Of a stretch of DNA of 64,000 nt, positions 55,433 to 63,485 are shown in pieces (the first letter of the stretch is position 1; every line of letters begins with the position of its first letter). The notes below the pieces were generated by a model, which ran no database searches, was not told the origin of the DNA, and saw nothing but the letters and a program-made list of their open reading frames with translations. The stretch covers positions 1 to 64,000 of the forward strand of contig JAHPZJ010000024.1 in the NCBI GenBank assembly GCA_019058245.1. Reading direction: 5' to 3'. The translations under genes and the position numbers were made by a program. The DNA comes from Promethearchaeota archaeon (GTDB lineage: Archaea; Asgardarchaeota; Lokiarchaeia; Sigyniarchaeales; SOKP01).

Positions 55433-55858
55433 GAAATTATAAATTCAAGTCTAGACCTCATAAAATGTCAGAACATAGCTAAAGGAAAAGAAGTTAAACT
55501 TGATAATAATTCTGCATCAGTCACGATCCAAACAGATTTTAGATTATTATCTCGTGTATTGTTAAATCTTCTCAAAAATGCATTAGAGGCTAGTACTACT
55601 GGAGAAACTATAGACATTGGGTGCTCTCTCTCAAATCAAACTATAGTTTTTTGGGTCAAAAATTCGGGTGCTATGACAGAAAGTGTAAAGAGTCAACTCT
55701 TTCAGAGATCTTTTTCAACAAAAGGATCCGGAAGAGGAGTAGGTACATATAGTGTGAAATTACTTACAGAGCGATATTTAGGGGGAAAAGTCGATTTTCA
55801 ATCCTCAATACAAGAAGGGACTATTTTTTATATATACCTCCCATTAAAAAAAAAATAA
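55433..55858 (+). pseudogene. HATPase half of the interrupted histidine kinase
   Basis: In frame with 54713, immediately after the TAA, the frame reads EIINSSLDLIKCQNIAKGKE and runs to TAA 55858. The ATPase features are an N-box (LNLLKNALEAS), a G1-like KNSGAM without the usual Asp, FQRSFSTK and GRGVGTYSVKLL. The track starts at TTG 55559, which is inside this domain. The restored kinase would be 381 residues, a normal size. Confidence 0.8.
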
Positions 55859-55903
55859 CTTTATAGAGATATTCCTCTATTGTTTAATTTATATTTAAAG
55901 ATT

Positions 55904-56299
55904 TTACATTTCTTCTATTGCATATCTAGGACAGGAATCTAGACATAATAAACATCCGATACATCGCTCATAATAAAATTTTAATCTTTTTTCACTGTCA
56001 AAATTCAAAGCATCAGTAGGACATAATGAAATACAGGCACCGCAATCAATACACTTCTCCGTATCAATAATTATTCTACCTTTTTTATTTACAATAATAT
56101 TATTTTTCTTCAATGATTCTGTTATAGATTTTATTTTATCATCTGGAATATCAATTAAAAGATTAATTCCACTAGTACCAGTGGAAAACTTAAGAATATT
56201 TAGAGTAATATCAAATTTTAAAATTTCATTTATAAATCTAGAATAATCACTAATATCTTTTATTACACCAAAAGGTAGGGTAATGTTCATTACAGTCAT
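55904..56299 (-). CDS. NIL-domain ferredoxin (HcyF/MA1822-like)
   Basis: The N-terminal ~75 residues form a NIL domain (ITLPFGVIKDISDYSRFI, GTSGINLLIDIPDDKI). The C-terminal part is a two-cluster ferredoxin (CIDCGACISLCPTDAL and CIGCLLCLDSCPRYAI). This is the architecture of the methanogen protein MA1822, required with MA1821 for homocysteine synthesis from aspartate semialdehyde. It is 5 bp downstream of the MA1821-like gene on the same strand, supporting that role. Confidence 0.87.
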   Translation of the reverse strand: MTVMNITLPFGVIKDISDYSRFINEILKFDITLNILKFSTGTSGINLLIDIPDDKIKSITESLKKNNIIVNKKGRIIIDTEKCIDCGACISLCPTDALNFDSEKRLKFYYERCIGCLLCLDSCPRYAIEEM

Positions 56300-56304
56300 T
56301 TTTT

Positions 56305-57777
56305 TTAGATCAACTCCTCTGAAGTTATGATACCTACTACTTTTTTATTTTCATCAATAACAGGCAACGCGGAGATATAATTTTGCTTCATTCTTCTTGC
56401 TGCGACATCAATTGGGTCATTATCAGATGTAGTAATTACCTTTTTTGTTATGATTTCCTTAATATCCGTTTTTTCTTCAGCAATAGCTTTTGTGATATCA
56501 AAACTCGTGACTATTCCTTTAAGGGTATTTTCTCTGTCTGTAATAACGATGTGATTCATATTATGGTTGATTATTCTTTTTGCGATTGTTTTTAATTCAC
56601 AATCATCATAACAGATTATTGCCTTTCGTTTTAAATCTTTTACAAATTTTATTTCCAAGATTTGCTTCATTGGTTTAAAAATGGTATCAGTAGGCAATGT
56701 TTCTGCTGGTTGATTTAAAAAGAATTTTCCTTCTTGAATCCATTTTTTAAGGGTTTCAGCGATTTTTCTAGCATAATATTGTGAGGACATTGATGAGCAT
56801 TTTACTTTTTTGCCATTCAATTCAATATATTCATTTCTCAATTCTTCATAGGTAATTTGTCTGAGTTTTGGTCTATCTCTTCTCGGTATACCATAATCCA
56901 CGATATCAGTTAAGAGTTCAGAATCACTAATAGCTGTTTTTTTAGCTAATCCTTCATTTAAAATCGGGATTGGTATTCCAAGACCTACAAATAAAGATGT
57001 ACCATACTTCTCAAAAGATACTCCTCTTAAATATTCGGAGTTCATTTGTTTCAAATCACCCTTAACAAATAGAGTTCCAAATTGGTTTGTAGGGCTATGT
57101 TGTGTACCTTCTCCAATAATATACCCACTTCCACCGCCTAAGAATATCTTCGTTCCAATTCCTATTGTTTCGTAGTCAGGATCATTGCTTAATGGACTTA
57201 AACACCCAGCTCCCGCATAATGAGCATTTCCATAATGAGGTAACAACTTCCCCATGTAAGTATATAAAGACCTATCAGAACTATTTACAGCACATACATA
57301 CCTCTGATATGCATTTCTGGGATTTAGTAAGATCGCTTGGTTTATTTCATCCAATGTAAATTCAGTATCTATTTCTGCTAAAGGATAACAATCTGTAGTA
57401 TAGGAATTTCCTCGTAACCTTATAGATTTTCCAGAAACAAGATCTTCAATTACGTGACCTCCACCATATTCAAACCGTCTTACATCTGACATTCTAGTAC
57501 AACCGATATAACAATCTACCGCAGCATTTCCATGATATGCTTTAACATCATTTAGCCATAAATGTTCAAATTTAATGGGAGGATCTGAATGTCCAAAATT
57601 TAAAAAAGCGCCACTAGAACACATAGGTCCAAAAGTACCGGTAGTAACTACATCGATATCTTCAGCAGCTACCTTAATTCCATCTTCTTCTACTATTTTT
57701 ATCATCTCTTCAGCTGTAACAACAACAACTTCACCACTTTTTATTTTTTGATTAATTTCATTATAAGTTTTTGTCAA
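56305..57777 (-). CDS. Homocysteine biosynthesis protein (DUF39, HcyS/MA1821-like) with CBS pair
   Basis: The DUF39 body (about residues 1-360) includes TYNEINQKIKSGEVVVVTAEE, TGTFGPMCSSGAFLNFGHSD, a Cys near GCTRMSD, GAGCLSPL and IFLGGGSGYIIGEGTQHSP. Two CBS domains form the C-terminus (NHMNHIVITDRENTLKGIVT, then ISALPVIDENKKVVGIITSEE). It converts L-aspartate semialdehyde and sulfide to homocysteine in methanogens. CBS domains would give allosteric control by a nucleotide such as SAM or ATP (inference). The HcyF-like gene follows directly. Confidence 0.9.
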   Translation of the reverse strand: MTKTYNEINQKIKSGEVVVVTAEEMIKIVEEDGIKVAAEDIDVVTTGTFGPMCSSGAFLNFGHSDPPIKFEHLWLNDVKAYHGNAAVDCYIGCTRMSDVRRFEYGGGHVIEDLVSGKSIRLRGNSYTTDCYPLAEIDTEFTLDEINQAILLNPRNAYQRYVCAVNSSDRSLYTYMGKLLPHYGNAHYAGAGCLSPLSNDPDYETIGIGTKIFLGGGSGYIIGEGTQHSPTNQFGTLFVKGDLKQMNSEYLRGVSFEKYGTSLFVGLGIPIPILNEGLAKKTAISDSELLTDIVDYGIPRRDRPKLRQITYEELRNEYIELNGKKVKCSSMSSQYYARKIAETLKKWIQEGKFFLNQPAETLPTDTIFKPMKQILEIKFVKDLKRKAIICYDDCELKTIAKRIINHNMNHIVITDRENTLKGIVTSFDITKAIAEEKTDIKEIITKKVITTSDNDPIDVAARRMKQNYISALPVIDENKKVVGIITSEELI

Positions 57778-57839
57778 ATAATCACCAGAATTTTTCTATT
57801 ATCATATTATTGATTTTTATTTTTATGAGAAGAATAATA

Positions 57840-57889
57840 TTATGCATCTTAATAAATAGAGAGTATAATAATATTCCCTAGATGCATAA
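57840..57889. promoter_or_regulatory. Inverted repeat in the divergent HcyS/EamA region
   Basis: TTATGCATCT (57840-57849) and AGATGCATAA (57880-57889) are perfect 10-bp inverted copies 30 bp apart, each holding ATGCAT. A further TATGCA half-site follows at 57892. They lie 63-112 bp upstream of the HcyS-like start and could be an operator for sulfur-amino-acid control. Confidence 0.5.
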
Positions 57890-58002
57890 ACTATGCACGA
57901 GATGACTATTTGTTTCTATAATAAAGAAAAAATAATTGTGAAGAATTATTTATATTCTTATTAAATTTTCCATATTTACATCGTAGATAAAATGAGTTTA
58001 CT

Positions 58003-58920
58003 ATGACAAAAGAAAATGTTAATAATATCTCTTCGAAACGGAAGATAATTGCTATATTCTTATTGATTCTTACTACTGTACTTTGGGGAACTTCATTTAT
58101 TATTACAAAAAATATAACAGAAGATGTCCCGATTTTTCTCTATCTAGGTATTAGATTTCTAATTGGATTTATTGGATTCATTCCTTTCTTTCCACGTTTA
58201 AAAAATCTTAATAAAAAAATTATTCTAATGGGATCTATCACAGGATTATTATATTTTTTTGGAATGGTTTTTCAAACTTATGGACTTCAATCAACTACTG
58301 CAGGTAAAACAGGTTTTATCACAGGTTTAAGTACCGTGATTGTTCCTTTTATCACATGGATCGGATTTAAAAAACCAATTAGAATAAGAGTATGGTTTGC
58401 AGTTATACTTTCAATCATTGGAATGGCCTTTTTATTATTAGAAGGTGCCTCTAAATTTATTATTGGAGATCTTTTAGTATTAGTGTGTGCAATTATTTTT
58501 GCTTTTTATATCGTGCTAAATGATAAATATGTTAATCTCAGTGATGTTTATCTTTATTCAATTGTCCAGGTTTTAATAATTTTCATATCCAGTTTTATTT
58601 GTTCTCTATCCCTCCAAGAATCTTATAATTTAGCATCTGCTCACCCCTCATTTTGGTTTGTTATGCTTTATATGGGTATTGCTGTTATGACACTTACAAT
58701 TCTCTTTCAAAATTGGAGTCAGCAATATCAAGGACCAACGACAACTGCAATCATTTTCACGCTTGAACCTGTATTTGCAGCTTTATTTGGATATATAATA
58801 GGAAATGAGATGTTATCAACATTCGGTTGGATAGGTTGTATACTAATTTTTATAGCAATTCTTATTACAGTTATTAAAAATAAAAATAGTAATTATAAAA
58901 ACAATAAATTCACCCTTTAA
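58003..58920 (+). CDS. EamA/DMT-family transporter
   Basis: Ten predicted membrane spans arranged as two EamA repeats. The first is TTVLWGTSFIITKNI...YLGIRFLIGFIGFIPFF, and the second ends TTTAIIFTLEPVFAALFGYIIGNEMLS with the typical E-P kink. Lys-rich loops give inside ends. The family exports amino acids or metabolites. A methionine or homocysteine link through the divergent HcyS gene is speculative. Confidence 0.88.
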   Translation: MTKENVNNISSKRKIIAIFLLILTTVLWGTSFIITKNITEDVPIFLYLGIRFLIGFIGFIPFFPRLKNLNKKIILMGSITGLLYFFGMVFQTYGLQSTTAGKTGFITGLSTVIVPFITWIGFKKPIRIRVWFAVILSIIGMAFLLLEGASKFIIGDLLVLVCAIIFAFYIVLNDKYVNLSDVYLYSIVQVLIIFISSFICSLSLQESYNLASAHPSFWFVMLYMGIAVMTLTILFQNWSQQYQGPTTTAIIFTLEPVFAALFGYIIGNEMLSTFGWIGCILIFIAILITVIKNKNSNYKNNKFTL

Positions 58921-59050
58921 TAGACTCTGGACTTTTTAATTTCGTATCTTCTTTCATTTTGATATATTGAATTATTAGTACGTGAGGAAATCCAAAAGAA
59001 TTTACTTAACGATTTATTTAAATAAATATATCTTTATATAATAAATAAGG

Positions 59051-59101
59051 GTCGGTTTATCGGTAAATTAATATAATGTCGGTATTATTTACTGATCAGA
59101 C
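59051..59101 (+). promoter_or_regulatory. Stem-loop in 5' leader of the mini zinc-ribbon gene
   Basis: ATCGGTAAAT (59059-59068) can pair with ATTTACTGAT (59087-59096), 10 bp with one G-U, and an outer GTC/GAC extends it. The loop is 18 nt. It lies about 40 nt before ATG 59139 and downstream of a TATA-like TTTATATAATAAAT (near 59033). It may be a leader hairpin or a regulator site. Confidence 0.4.
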
Positions 59102-59138
59102 TTTTTGATAGAAAACCTAAATATTCGTGATATCTCCT

Positions 59139-59297
59139 ATGACCGCACCTAAATTAAAAGCAAAAGATTTATCTATATGTACAAAGTGCGGTAATGTAAT
59201 GGTAAATAGAGTAATACGGACTACCAATTCGGATGAAGTAGTATTCCAAAAAGTATTACAATGCATCGTTTGTAGATATTGGATCGCTCAAGATTAA
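59139..59297 (+). CDS. 52-residue zinc-ribbon protein
   Basis: ATG 59139 to TAA 59297. The product holds SICTKCGNVM and LQCIVCRYW, a single four-Cys zinc ribbon on a small strand-rich scaffold. No ribosome-binding site is obvious, so it might be read from a short or structured leader. Possible roles are a nucleic-acid-binding or transcription accessory protein; none is demonstrated. Confidence 0.62.
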   Translation: MTAPKLKAKDLSICTKCGNVMVNRVIRTTNSDEVVFQKVLQCIVCRYWIAQD

Positions 59298-59431
59298 CTT
59301 CTTTAGCAGATCTTTTAAAAATTCTTAAATTAATTGGAATCTAATAATCTATAATTTGGATTAATAATATTGTTCAAAATACATAGTCATTATTCCGTAT
59401 CATTGACACATAATAAAATATAATAGGATAA

Positions 59432-59443
59432 TTTTTATATTAA
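59432..59443 (+). promoter_or_regulatory. TATA box of candidate ncRNA
   Basis: TTTTTATATTAA is a good archaeal TATA-like element. Its centre lies about 25 nt before position 59463, where the structured element begins. Confidence 0.45.
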
Positions 59444-59462
59444 TAAAACTAATATTTAGTAA

Positions 59463-59612
59463 GTAAGGGAATCTATCAGACAATTTGCGTAAACATTGGA
59501 TAGATTATCTCATGTCGGGAGATCGCCAAAATTCGCCCTCTATTAAACTCGAATGAGTTTAATTCTCTCCCTAATTTTAAAAAATTGGCGCAAATTTCTT
59601 TTCCCTTACCTT
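59463..59612 (+). ncRNA. Candidate pseudoknotted structured ncRNA
   Basis: The element is GC-enriched (about 36%) in very AT-rich spacer. Perfect complementary segments: P1 GTAAGGGAA (59463) with TTCCCTTAC (59601), which encloses everything; P2 AATCTATC (59470) with GATAGATT (59499); GGGAGA (59517) with TCTCCC (59566) enclosing ATTAAACTC-GAAT-GAGTTTAAT (59542-59563). The P2 loop holds AATTTGCG (59482), which matches CGCAAATT (59589) as a pseudoknot. CGCCAA/TTGGCG is an alternative helix. A TATA box sits at correct spacing and a pyrimidine-rich CCTTTTCTT follows. I do not recognise a known RNA family. Confidence 0.58.
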
Positions 59613-59692
59613 TTCTTAAATATATCAGAAAAAAAAACTAATTTTTAGAGTTTTCTCTCTCTAAGAAATAATTTTTGAGAAGCGGATTAATT

Positions 59693-60499
59693 TCATTTTA
59701 AAAGTTCTCTAATAGTTATTTTTAATCCATCTTCAGCAGCAATAACATTTTTTATATTAGTATTATCTTGAAGTTTTTTTACTTGGCTAGGGACATAATT
59801 TTTTGTCGATCGAGGGCTATCCATATAGGATCCAAAGTGATTAATGATAAGAGTATCAAGAGGAGGGTCAATATTATTTAAATATGGGATAACTTCATCA
59901 GTACATAAATGTCTTTTACAGACAATTGAGTCTGGTCGTAAAAGATTAAGGACTAATACATTTACTCCTGAAAACTCTTCCGAAAATCCATCATATACCA
60001 TTGTATCACTTGAAAATGCTAACGTATAATTTTTAAGCTTAAATATCACTCCAAAGCCTTCAGTTGTAGGAGAATGAACAACCTTAGTTGCTTTAATTTC
60101 CACTCCATTATAAGTAAATATATCTCCTTGTTTGAATCTAATAATTTCTTCAAGCATGTTAAGATGATAATCAGAAATATATTGCAGCATTTCATTTGTG
60201 GTAATTAGAGTGCCTTTCTTATAGTAATTATATTTTTTATCATGCAACATTTCTCTTGAACTTTCTATTATAGCACTTAAATCGTTATAATGATCAACAT
60301 GGGCATGAGTAACTATGAAAAGTTCAGTTTTAGTAGGATCCTCTTGATATTGATTTATTCTTACTATAGCTCCGGGTCCAGGATCTATATGAGACTGAAT
60401 CTTATTGAATTTATATAAAATTCCTCCAGTGGCTCTATATTGGGTCCTAATATGATGTCGACCACCTCCAGAACCAAGAAAAACTAACTCATCATTCAT
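59693..60499 (-). CDS. MBL-fold hydrolase (RNase Z/PhnP-like)
   Basis: The N-terminal FLGSGGGRHHIRTQYRATGG is the RNase Z/PhnP-type loop. THAHVDHYNDL gives the zinc motif, followed by VVHSPTTEGFGVIFK, FSSDTMVYDGF and INHFGSYMD, which supply the remaining ligands. The 268-residue length is typical of PhnP-like or RNase-Z-like phosphodiesterases. The substrate is unknown. It ends 80 bp from the ncRNA candidate and starts 12 bp downstream of the Ras-like GTPase. Confidence 0.85.
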   Translation of the reverse strand: MNDELVFLGSGGGRHHIRTQYRATGGILYKFNKIQSHIDPGPGAIVRINQYQEDPTKTELFIVTHAHVDHYNDLSAIIESSREMLHDKKYNYYKKGTLITTNEMLQYISDYHLNMLEEIIRFKQGDIFTYNGVEIKATKVVHSPTTEGFGVIFKLKNYTLAFSSDTMVYDGFSEEFSGVNVLVLNLLRPDSIVCKRHLCTDEVIPYLNNIDPPLDTLIINHFGSYMDSPRSTKNYVPSQVKKLQDNTNIKNVIAAEDGLKITIRELLK

Positions 60500-60511
60500 G
60501 ATATAAAATAT

Positions 60512-61030
60512 CTAATATCTGCTAATGTTAATTAATTGTTTTATAATTCTTTCAAATACTAATTCAACATTGTAACCCGTTTTCGCTGAAGTTTTGATAT
60601 AATCTATCATATTAAAGGTGTTTTTTAGATTTATAGCACTTTCATCATCAACAGCAATTACATCGTCTAAATCTAATTTTGTTCCTACAAGAATAATTGG
60701 TAAATTAATATCATGCAATCGAGCAATATTTACCCATTTTAAAATATCATTTATAACAGGCATTCGGGTTAAATCAAATAAAAGAAGTGCGGCTCGAGCG
60801 CCCATTACAAAATTTTCAAGAAGATATCTAAAGCGTTCTTGACCTCCTAAATCCCATAATTGAAGTAAGCAATGTGAATTATTAAAATTAATTTCTTTGG
60901 TAAAAAAGTCAACACCCACCGTCATAATTGAACTTTGATCGAACATTCCGTCGACATATCGTCTTAACAAAGATGTCTTTCCTACTGAGGCATTTCCTGC
61001 TACTAAAATTTTAAAAATATAGTTCTTCAT
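60512..61030 (-). CDS. Ras-like small GTPase, canonical
   Basis: All G motifs are intact: GNASVGKTS (residues 12-20), TVGVDF with Thr37, WDLGGQERF (59-67), GTKLD (116-120) and TSAKTG (147-152). This is a Rab/Ras-type eukaryote-like GTPase. The C-terminus (INISRY) lacks a Cys prenylation signal, so membrane attachment by lipid is not expected. The sequence around NFNNSHCLLQLWDLGGQERF aligns closely with the degenerate protein at 68. It starts a two-gene minus-strand unit with the MBL hydrolase. Confidence 0.95.
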   Translation of the reverse strand: MKNYIFKILVAGNASVGKTSLLRRYVDGMFDQSSIMTVGVDFFTKEINFNNSHCLLQLWDLGGQERFRYLLENFVMGARAALLLFDLTRMPVINDILKWVNIARLHDINLPIILVGTKLDLDDVIAVDDESAINLKNTFNMIDYIKTSAKTGYNVELVFERIIKQLINISRY

Positions 61031-61105
61031 GTTTAAATGGGTATATAATATGAATGTAAACTCACATATTTATTTTAATACTTAAAATTATATTGAATTC
61101 AAATC

Positions 61106-63370
61106 TTAATTAATCTGTAATTCTTGCATCAATATTTCATCAATTTCTTGTAAATGGGGTTTTAATATTTGATTTAATTGATTTTGGATTTTAAATTTAG
61201 TATAATTCATATTGTTTTTCTTGATAAAAGTATTAGTTGAATTTTTCGCAACTAATTGAATACTTTTGCCTAATTCTGCTAATCTATTATGAGATGGAGT
61301 CCTCCTATCAAATTTTTTAATTGGAAAATTTAGTGGAAGTTTAAAGATATGTCTTGAACTTTTTAAAATTTTTATTTGTTCTGTCATTAGATTAGAATTT
61401 AAGATAGCGGACAAATAATGAGCTTCTTCTATACTATTTGTATCGAAGAAACTCAAGTCTCCTGTGACTAAGAAATTTCCTTTTATTACTGCCGCACTTA
61501 ATATAGAACCTGAATTATTATAAACCACTTTTATTTTAGATTTCTGTCTTTCATTTATCAGTTTTGACCATCGATTCAAGTTATCCATTAAAGTTCTATG
61601 TTTGGTCGTGGCTTTTTTATTTTCTTTGTATACTTGGTTGATTTTATCATAGAAGAGTTTTGCATGGTATTTTAAATCATTATATATAAATTTTAAATCA
61701 GATTTTCTAAGTGGTAAAAAAACATTATAGAAGTTGTAAACATGGAACTTTACTAACTCAGTACTTTTAATGACTTTAAATAAATATTCTTTTTCTAGAA
61801 TTACATCTTTAAATTCGTTTTTATTCCAAGGTGCTTTAGCTCTCTTAAAAATTCTCATATCGGGATTAATTTTTATTAAACCATCAGATAGATTCTCAAC
61901 TTTAACAAATATTAGATTTCGTGGGTTTAAATCTGCTCCCTTATGAAAAAGTGTTTTATAATGACTTTCTTTTATGGTTAATAAATTCTTAATTTCTTTT
62001 TCTGAGAGAATTTTTGATACATAGGCTTTCCCACCTTTTTTTTCAATTGAATATGGCAATAGAGGAATTTTCTTGTCCAGTTTTAATTTTAGCGGCATAA
62101 AATAGTCTACAAATTTAAAATCTTTATTTATTATGTAATGATATGACATAATTTTATTATCCCCATTTTCAAAATTCTCTTCTGTTTTTACTCCAAATAA
62201 ACAAATAAAGTCAATTTTAAACACATTTTCTATTTTTTTATCAAATGTCCAAATTTTTATATTTGAAAATCCTTTAAAATTACGGAATCTAGAAGCATGA
62301 GAACCAGTAATAACTCCTTTCGTTATGACAAAAAAAATTTTAGCACCATCTTTCATAAATAATTTTCGAGCATTTGCAAAAAATAAGGTTGATATTTCTA
62401 GATTTAGAAGATTTTTAGGTAAGGGTTTTATTTCTAATTCTTCTGCTAGCCTTTTAACTTTCTCTTGAGATGAAGTAGAATCAATATCTCGATATGTATA
62501 CCAAGGTGGATTTCCTATTACTAGATCAAATGTGTCTTTCAGATTATTTTTCATTTGAAAAAGTGAATCCGCGACTTTTAAATTTAACTTAATATGCGGA
62601 ATCGTATCTTTTAATAAATACAAGAAGTTAATTTTAGTTAAGAAAATAGAAATTGGATTTATATCATAACCAAAAATTCTATTTATTGCATTAATTTTAT
62701 TTTCCTTTGATTCATTTCGAGATTTAATATTTTTTATAATAGCAATTAGAAAATTACCAGTACCACAACATGGATCAATAACAAATTCACCAAAAGAATA
62801 AGATTCTCTAACCATTTGTTCAGCCAAAAAAGGAGGGGTATAATATTCTCCAGAATTATGTCTTGTAAGCGGAGAAATTATTTTTTGAATTAAATAATCA
62901 AATATATATTCGGGTTTTAAACTTAATTGAAGGATATATTCAAATACACTCTGAACTAGTTCATAAAAAACAGTTAAATCTTGTTGTTCTGATTCTGATA
63001 ATAATATAAGCGGATTAAAATATCTAAAAGAAAAAACTGAATAGTTATTGCAACTTAAATTAACCTTATCTTCAATTTTTCTAAAAGATTCTCTATTAAT
63101 TTTGCGATTATTGAATAGATTTTGATTTTTTAGGATAAACCAATAAATAAAAATATAACCTATAAGATAGATTAAAGCTGAAATTATATATAGCTGAAGT
63201 GTAGTTTGTTTTTTACCGTATATCTTTATAAAATCTTTCCTCCATAGCTTAAATTCTTCTTTCTCGAATATTTCATTTTCTCTTAAAATATCTTCAATTT
63301 TTTTCAGATTTTCAGTTATAAAATTGAAATCTAAGCCATTATTTTCTTTTGGACTCAGTATAAACGCCAA
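61106..63370 (-). CDS. N6-adenine DNA methyltransferase, orphan type IIG-like
   Basis: The methyltransferase core has motif X-like HNSGEYYTPPFLAEQMV, motif I VIDPCCGTGNFL, a GYDINPISI segment and motif IV GNPPWYTY (adenine-specific NPPW). The C-terminal 350 residues look like a target-recognition part (DLNPRNLIFVKVENLSDG, ending in helices with HIFKLPLNFP). The N-terminus has a hydrophobic stretch (LYIISALIYLIGYIFIYWFI) that may be a membrane span. No nuclease PD-ExK motif is clear. No partner restriction gene is adjacent. Start ATG/GTG near 63370. Confidence 0.86.
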   Translation of the reverse strand: MAFILSPKENNGLDFNFITENLKKIEDILRENEIFEKEEFKLWRKDFIKIYGKKQTTLQLYIISALIYLIGYIFIYWFILKNQNLFNNRKINRESFRKIEDKVNLSCNNYSVFSFRYFNPLILLSESEQQDLTVFYELVQSVFEYILQLSLKPEYIFDYLIQKIISPLTRHNSGEYYTPPFLAEQMVRESYSFGEFVIDPCCGTGNFLIAIIKNIKSRNESKENKINAINRIFGYDINPISIFLTKINFLYLLKDTIPHIKLNLKVADSLFQMKNNLKDTFDLVIGNPPWYTYRDIDSTSSQEKVKRLAEELEIKPLPKNLLNLEISTLFFANARKLFMKDGAKIFFVITKGVITGSHASRFRNFKGFSNIKIWTFDKKIENVFKIDFICLFGVKTEENFENGDNKIMSYHYIINKDFKFVDYFMPLKLKLDKKIPLLPYSIEKKGGKAYVSKILSEKEIKNLLTIKESHYKTLFHKGADLNPRNLIFVKVENLSDGLIKINPDMRIFKRAKAPWNKNEFKDVILEKEYLFKVIKSTELVKFHVYNFYNVFLPLRKSDLKFIYNDLKYHAKLFYDKINQVYKENKKATTKHRTLMDNLNRWSKLINERQKSKIKVVYNNSGSILSAAVIKGNFLVTGDLSFFDTNSIEEAHYLSAILNSNLMTEQIKILKSSRHIFKLPLNFPIKKFDRRTPSHNRLAELGKSIQLVAKNSTNTFIKKNNMNYTKFKIQNQLNQILKPHLQEIDEILMQELQIN

Positions 63371-63485
63371 AAATTCATACTCCTTTTTCTTTTTTGCCTA
63401 ACATAATCAATGAATTAATATTTAAATATTAATTAAATATTTGTATATTAATTATTAAACCTAAAAATATACGAATAATTACACC

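Noticed and set aside
59463-59609. MITE interpretation of the P1 inverted repeat
   Set aside because: No target-site duplication is evident and the interior has further matched helices and a promoter. Genome-wide copy number is still unknown, so I keep it only as an alternative.
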